Positions 59,917 to 64,000 of a DNA stretch of 64,000 bases are shown here, one piece after another (within the stretch, counting starts at the first letter, position 1; every line of letters starts with the position of its first letter). Both the position numbers and the translations under genes were made by a program. The stretch comes from Polytrichum commune (taxonomy: Eukaryota; Streptophyta; Polytrichopsida; Polytrichales; Polytrichaceae): the NCBI GenBank assembly GCA_950295325.1, contig OX485803.1, positions 49,181,554-49,245,553 on the forward strand. Direction: 5' to 3'. The notes beneath the pieces are model-generated. The model did not search any database. It saw nothing but the letters and a program-made list of their open reading frames with translations, and was not told the origin of the DNA.

Positions 59917-62194
59917 GACTACTCGTTGCCACCAAGTTTACCACACCACAATTCCTCACATAATATATGGTTCAGTGTGATTAAATTACAACGCAATGCA
60001 ACAAGGGCTTTATTCACTTCATGTGATAGATCTGCACATGAAGATTTGTCAATATGACAATGCAAAGCAAATCCAAGAACTCTTTTGGAGTTCATCATTC
60101 CCCTTTGATCTCATCTCTTGCGCTAAGTTTGCATGTTGTAGATGTGTATGCTTGATTCCCTACATTGAAAGGTGATGTTCATAATAAGAGGCAAAGAGTC
60201 TTTATTGAGTTGAGTGGGGAAGAGGCAATGGAGGTTGATGGTTGAGATCTTCTTGCATACATCAACCTACACAGATCTATTGTTCTTAGTGGGATGTGTC
60301 CATCCATTCTTACACGCTTATTGGCCAAAGCCTCTTCGTACTCCACCCTTTAACATTTGAATGCCTTTCTTGAAGCAAAAAATCAATATAATACACGTAA
60401 CTATCACAAATAATTTTGTGTATTCTCTTATAGTTTAGGTTTATAGCATGTTGTAAAATTGCATAGTTAGGTTAAAAGCACATATGCTAGCATCCCTTGT
60501 GCAAACCCCTTGGGTCCAATTTTTTTCTCTTGACCATTAGGATGGCTCGATTTTGGAGTTACTTTGATCTTGGACCCTACTACTGTAACCCACCCTTAGA
60601 GTGATCCACATTGATTATTTTAGCATTAATTTTTCAAACACACACCAATAGGGCATTTAAGTGTAGCTAGCTAGATAAGGCAATTTGACCACACATGGCT
60701 TGTAAACCCATCCTTAGAGTGGGCCATATTGCATTGATTTTCCACCCAAACTGATAGAACTTTCTTTTGTAGCTAGCTACATAAGGCTATTGATCACATC
60801 CATAAAGCTTCAAATCCAACCAACATGTTGTGTGAAGATCATTGTCTAAACTTAACCCTTTCTTACCCAATGGGGCATTCTAAGAACCCGGAACTTTGAT
60901 ACCACCCTTGATAATGATAGCAATTTAGCTCACTATTACCAATATACTTTATGATCAACCACTTGCATGTGGATAACATCTCCATTAAGAAGATTTAGGA
61001 AAGAAAAATCTCTTCATTTCAATAAAATTTGAGAAGTTCCACAATTTGTAAAGTTGAAGCTCTCAAGTAAGGACAACTAATGATTTTTATTTATTTATTT
61101 ATTTGTTTAGTTTATATTTTCCTTCTCATTCTAAAATTTGATGATGGAATGGATGAGAAAGTTCAATACAAATAAAAAACCATTCTATAAATTAGAATAC
61201 ACATACGTGAGAACTTGAATTTTCAAATTTAAATTTCATATGCTTATTCTAGAGGTGGTTAGTGTTTAGTCACCATATAATGACCGTCTCTCACAATGAG
61301 CTTGAATTAATACCAATTTGGAAACATCTATGGTTTTAAGTGTTGTTCACAATGCACATTACCGGTACTAAAGGTTTTTGATTTTGCAATAGGCAACACC
61401 CATGGCATGAAAATGAACTTCCTCCTTCAAGTCTTATTGACCTTGGACAAGCTTCAAAAAACTTTAAAGCATCGTTCTCCTTCAAATTAAAATGAAATCA
61501 AACAAGACTTGCACTTGACTACTCTTCTTGAGACATTGAAGAATATCCATGTTGAGTGTGGGTCCTGGATGACGACGTCACGTGACTCTACAATGACTTC
61601 TCTTATTTAGTGAGAGCCCGGGGTGAATGTTCACAACACTACCGAGGGGGAGGATGAACCAAGGGAGGGGAGGGTGAAAACTTTGTTTTCTATTGTACAG
61701 TAGAGCCTAGATAAATATTTAAGACATTATTTATTTAAGATAGATTAACCCCTCAATTGAGTTAGAGATCCCGAATTAGTCTACACCGTCTATGGTATTT
61801 AGTGTCACGTACATTATTGGCAAATTGTCTAAACTAGATGCCTAGAGGCTTAGTAGTTTCACATCCGCTAATTGTCCACATGACAATATTTGTCAACACA
61901 AATAACTTTTGAAGTGAATGACGATTTATGGTATGATATAGTATAATAATGTAGCACATTGGAGTGCTTGAGATGATAGTTTAACGTTTCATTATGCAAG
62001 AGGAAGAGCAAACTAATGCCAAGTGTCATGAGTATACAAGTTAGTATGCAAGAGGGAAGATAAAATTGACCACACTAATGATAAGTGTCAAGCGTTTGCA
62101 TTTTAGGAAACCAAAGCGGAGAGCTTGTGGGGATTCGAGTCTCTGGGGTAAGAAAAGGGTTAGCTGTAGAATGAGATCACCCGGTGGCAGCGGT
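59917..62194. other. Intergenic
   Basis: No gene is recognised. A TTTA-type run lies at about 61,086-61,107. Upstream exons of the coiled-coil gene could lie here but none could be supported. Confidence 0.45.
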
Positions 62195-62416
62195 GTCCGG
62201 GGAGATTTCTTGGGCACAATCGGTCAAGATCCTAGTGTTTCCAAGTCCGACCGGTGAGATGTTGTGATCTTTCGGTTTTCCTGATTAAATTAAAGAATAT
62301 TCCATCTATTCCTCTTCAATGATCGGTAATTCTCCTGAAGTTTCGAACTTGCACCGGTTATTTGTCAAACTCAACCCGTTCATCTGTAACTAGCGGTCGG
62401 TTCTTCCCTCGATGGG
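62195..62416 (+). repeat. R1 dispersed repeat, copy 5
   Basis: This copy includes CCTAGTGTTTCCAAGTCCGA, AATGATCGGTAATTCTCCTG and TCAAACTCAACCCGTTCATC. It ends about 12 bp before the first codon of the PHR2 pseudogene. Confidence 0.85.
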
Positions 62417-62427
62417 TGGCCGCGGCC

Positions 62428-63112
62428 ATGGCCTCTGAGTGCGAGGGTTTCCTCGGCTGCCACCATCCTGTGCCTGCTGCCGCATCCATCTCTCTCGCCC
62501 TTGGCTCTCTCCTCTCCTCTAGCCTTGTTGTTATTGCTAAAAATAATAATAAGAACATAAAGGAATGTGACCGGATTGTGCAGGCTGCTGCTTCTGTTCC
62601 ATCGCCCAAGAACAAGAGCCATCAGAGCCCCATGGCAGGGATGATGGCCTCATCATCATCTAAGCTCCAGGTCAGTGTTGGGGTAATTGCAGAGGTCAGT
62701 TTTCTGTAATTGTTGCATTACCTATTGCTAAAATGATGAACCCAATTTCACAGTTTAATGTTCGCAGGTGGCACAGCTTCACACTTCTGTCGTTACTCCA
62801 ATTACGGTGTCAAAGAAGACATCATCAAATTATGTATCTGCTGTTCCGGAGTATGAGGCTGGACTTCGGAGGGTTTCAGTTGGATGGTTCAGGAACAATG
62901 AGGGGCTGGCGATGGCAACGAGTAGAGATTCCTTGGCCGTTCTTCCAGTATGCTGCTTTGACCTCAGAGACAATGGAAAGTCATTTTCAGGTTTTGATAA
63001 AACAACAGGCCTGCCTCTACCGGGCGACATTCCTCCTGGAGTTTGCCAACCAGCTCAATGGATAGGGGTTCATTATATATTGTGAGAGTAGGAAAGCTGG
63101 AAGAAGAAGAAG
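62428..63112 (+). pseudogene. Decayed partial duplicate of the PHR2-like gene
   Basis: Exon-1 and exon-2 sequence is fused without an intron: a shortened MASECEGFLG start and CHHP, then ASISLALGSLLSSSLV (compare ASISLALGSVLSSSLV at 45.4 kb). Intron 2 is kept (62,671-62,767, GT-AG). Exon-3 sequence follows with VTPITVSKK, PEYEAGLRR, GWFRNNEG and SFSGFDKT. Two in-frame deletions remove the segment before AGLRR and most of LRVHDNEALVS. A frameshift follows SGFDKT, and a last recognisable patch (IVRVGKLEE, about 63,080) matches IVRIGKPEE. Nothing homologous to exons 4-7 is seen. This is a truncated duplicate and not a retrocopy, because one intron is preserved. Confidence 0.88.
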
Positions 63113-63119
63113 AATAATA

Positions 63120-63980
63120 ATGATTTCTCCCAAAGGTCCTGCCGATGATGCTCTATGTGCTCTATGTTCTATGAGGAAGTCACATGTGAAGATGACAGCT
63201 CACACATTTTTGTTCTGTGTATCTTGCTGTAGGAATGTATGGGAGCGGAGGAAGCTCTGCTATGCATGTGCAATTAGCCATGGGGAGGCATCATCCGACA
63301 CGAAGCCGATGTTTTCCAATGTGTAGGGTTCATCAAGAGCCTCTTGGCATTGCAGAAACTGAGGACGATGTTAACCCTAATTTGGAGCTGATGGAATCAT
63401 CATATTCAGAGGACAGGCAGCGAAGTGTGGCGGTCTTTTGGGATCTGGACAATAAACCGCCGAAGGCGGTGGCCCCTTATAAGGCTGCCCTCAGGCTCAG
63501 GGGTTTAGCCAGTGAATTTGGACTCGTGGTGGATATGGTGGCGTATGCGAATCGTCATGCATTTATTTATGTGCCACAGTGGATTCGAGAGGAACGACAG
63601 GAGCGGAAAAAGCTGGATGAGCTCGAGAGGAAAGGACTTGTAAAAGCGGAGCAGCCATATAGGTGTAATTTTTGCGGACGCACATGCAAAACCCATCTAG
63701 CTTTGAAGAAACATTTCAAGCAGTTGCATGAGAGGGAGAGGAACAAGAGGTTAAACCATTTGAATCATTTGAAAGGGAATAAGCGGTTGAAGTACAAGGA
63801 GAAATTGGCTGAAAAGGAAGATAGGTATAAGGAAGTGGCACGGAATATTCTTGTGCCTAAGGTTGGGTATGGTCTTGCAGCTGAACTCAGAAGAGCAGGT
63901 GTTTATGTAAGAACTGTGGAGGACAAACCGCAGGCGGCTGATGAAGCTCTCATGAAGCATATGTCTCTCTACATTGACAG
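63120..63980 (+). CDS. NYN-domain/C2H2 zinc-finger protein, first exon, runs off the window; frame break near 63,312
   Basis: This resembles the plant family of At5g61190, described as a putative endonuclease with a C2H2 finger. The first frame (63,120-63,326) carries Cys pairs (CALC, CVSCC, CYAC) and ISHGEASSDTKPMF. The second frame, in use from about 63,315, carries VAVFWDLDNKPP, the NYN nuclease start with its acidic residues, then a C2H2 finger (YRCNFCGRTCKTHLALKKHF, C-x2-C-x12-H-x4-H). After a Lys/Arg-rich helix comes PQAADEALMKH. The exon ends at GACAG|GTAATT. The two frames would join if a TTTT run (63,312-63,315) were one T shorter, so this is either a frameshifted gene or a sequence error. 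The start lies 5-10 bp after the last PHR2-like patch. Confidence 0.75.
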
Positions 63981-64000
63981 GTAATTTTACACTACTGATG

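Noticed and set aside
62733-63085. Functional second PHR2-like gene
   Set aside because: It has internal deletions in the conserved nucleotide-fold region, a frameshift after SGFDKT, and no counterpart of exons 4-7.

Overview
This is nuclear DNA of a land plant. The evidence is GT-AG introns, plant-type gene families (a PHR2-like photolyase homologue, a type II peroxiredoxin of about 164 aa, ATP12, PRP31, and a NYN/C2H2 protein of the At5g61190 type) and an AT-rich background crowded with DNA transposons. The host proteins are clearly plant-like but differ from those of flowering plants that I know. A non-seed plant (bryophyte, lycophyte or fern) is my guess; the sequence does not prove it.

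Positions 1-31,000 are transposon territory with no host gene that I can recognise. The region opens with a Mutator-like element of about 9.8 kb. Its terminal arms (1-472 and 9185-9656) look identical where I compared them, and it carries a damaged SWIM-type transposase on the minus strand. Further along come a 14-bp minisatellite, a pogo/Tigger-like element (15,809-18,871, TA target duplications) and a deleted relative (20,233-20,921). Next is a Harbinger-type MITE (21,351-22,311) whose end sequence has been amplified into a 91-bp tandem array. Two more inverted-repeat elements follow, one flanked by an odd 16-bp direct duplication. A 1.1-kb repeat occurs at 12.4 kb and again at 29.8 kb. A 200-225-bp repeat family, here called R1, occurs five times, always on the plus strand.

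Positions 31,000-64,000 hold the genes. They are a type II peroxiredoxin (+, 3 exons), the F1-ATPase assembly chaperone ATP12 (+, 4 exons), a hAT element with a perfect 8-bp duplication, a PHR2-like gene (-, 7 exons), an A/C-rich non-LTR retrotransposon remnant (-), the splicing factor PRP31 (+, 8 exons), and a small charged coiled-coil gene (-, 3 exons) that is easy to miss. At the right edge an R1 copy, a decayed duplicate of the PHR2 gene and the start of a NYN/C2H2 gene lie end to end. I reconstructed the exon structures by hand from splice sites and reading phase; each complete model gives an open frame.

The genes share no pathway. They are housekeeping functions: thiol redox, mitochondrial ATP synthase assembly, spliceosome, and flavoprotein. 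The most notable points are a peroxiredoxin with only one cysteine, a PRP31 start codon that seems to stand alone on its exon, the unassigned coiled-coil gene with a 141-bp hairpin in its intron, the MITE-derived satellite, the 16-bp duplication, and the R1/PHR2-fragment/NYN junction.
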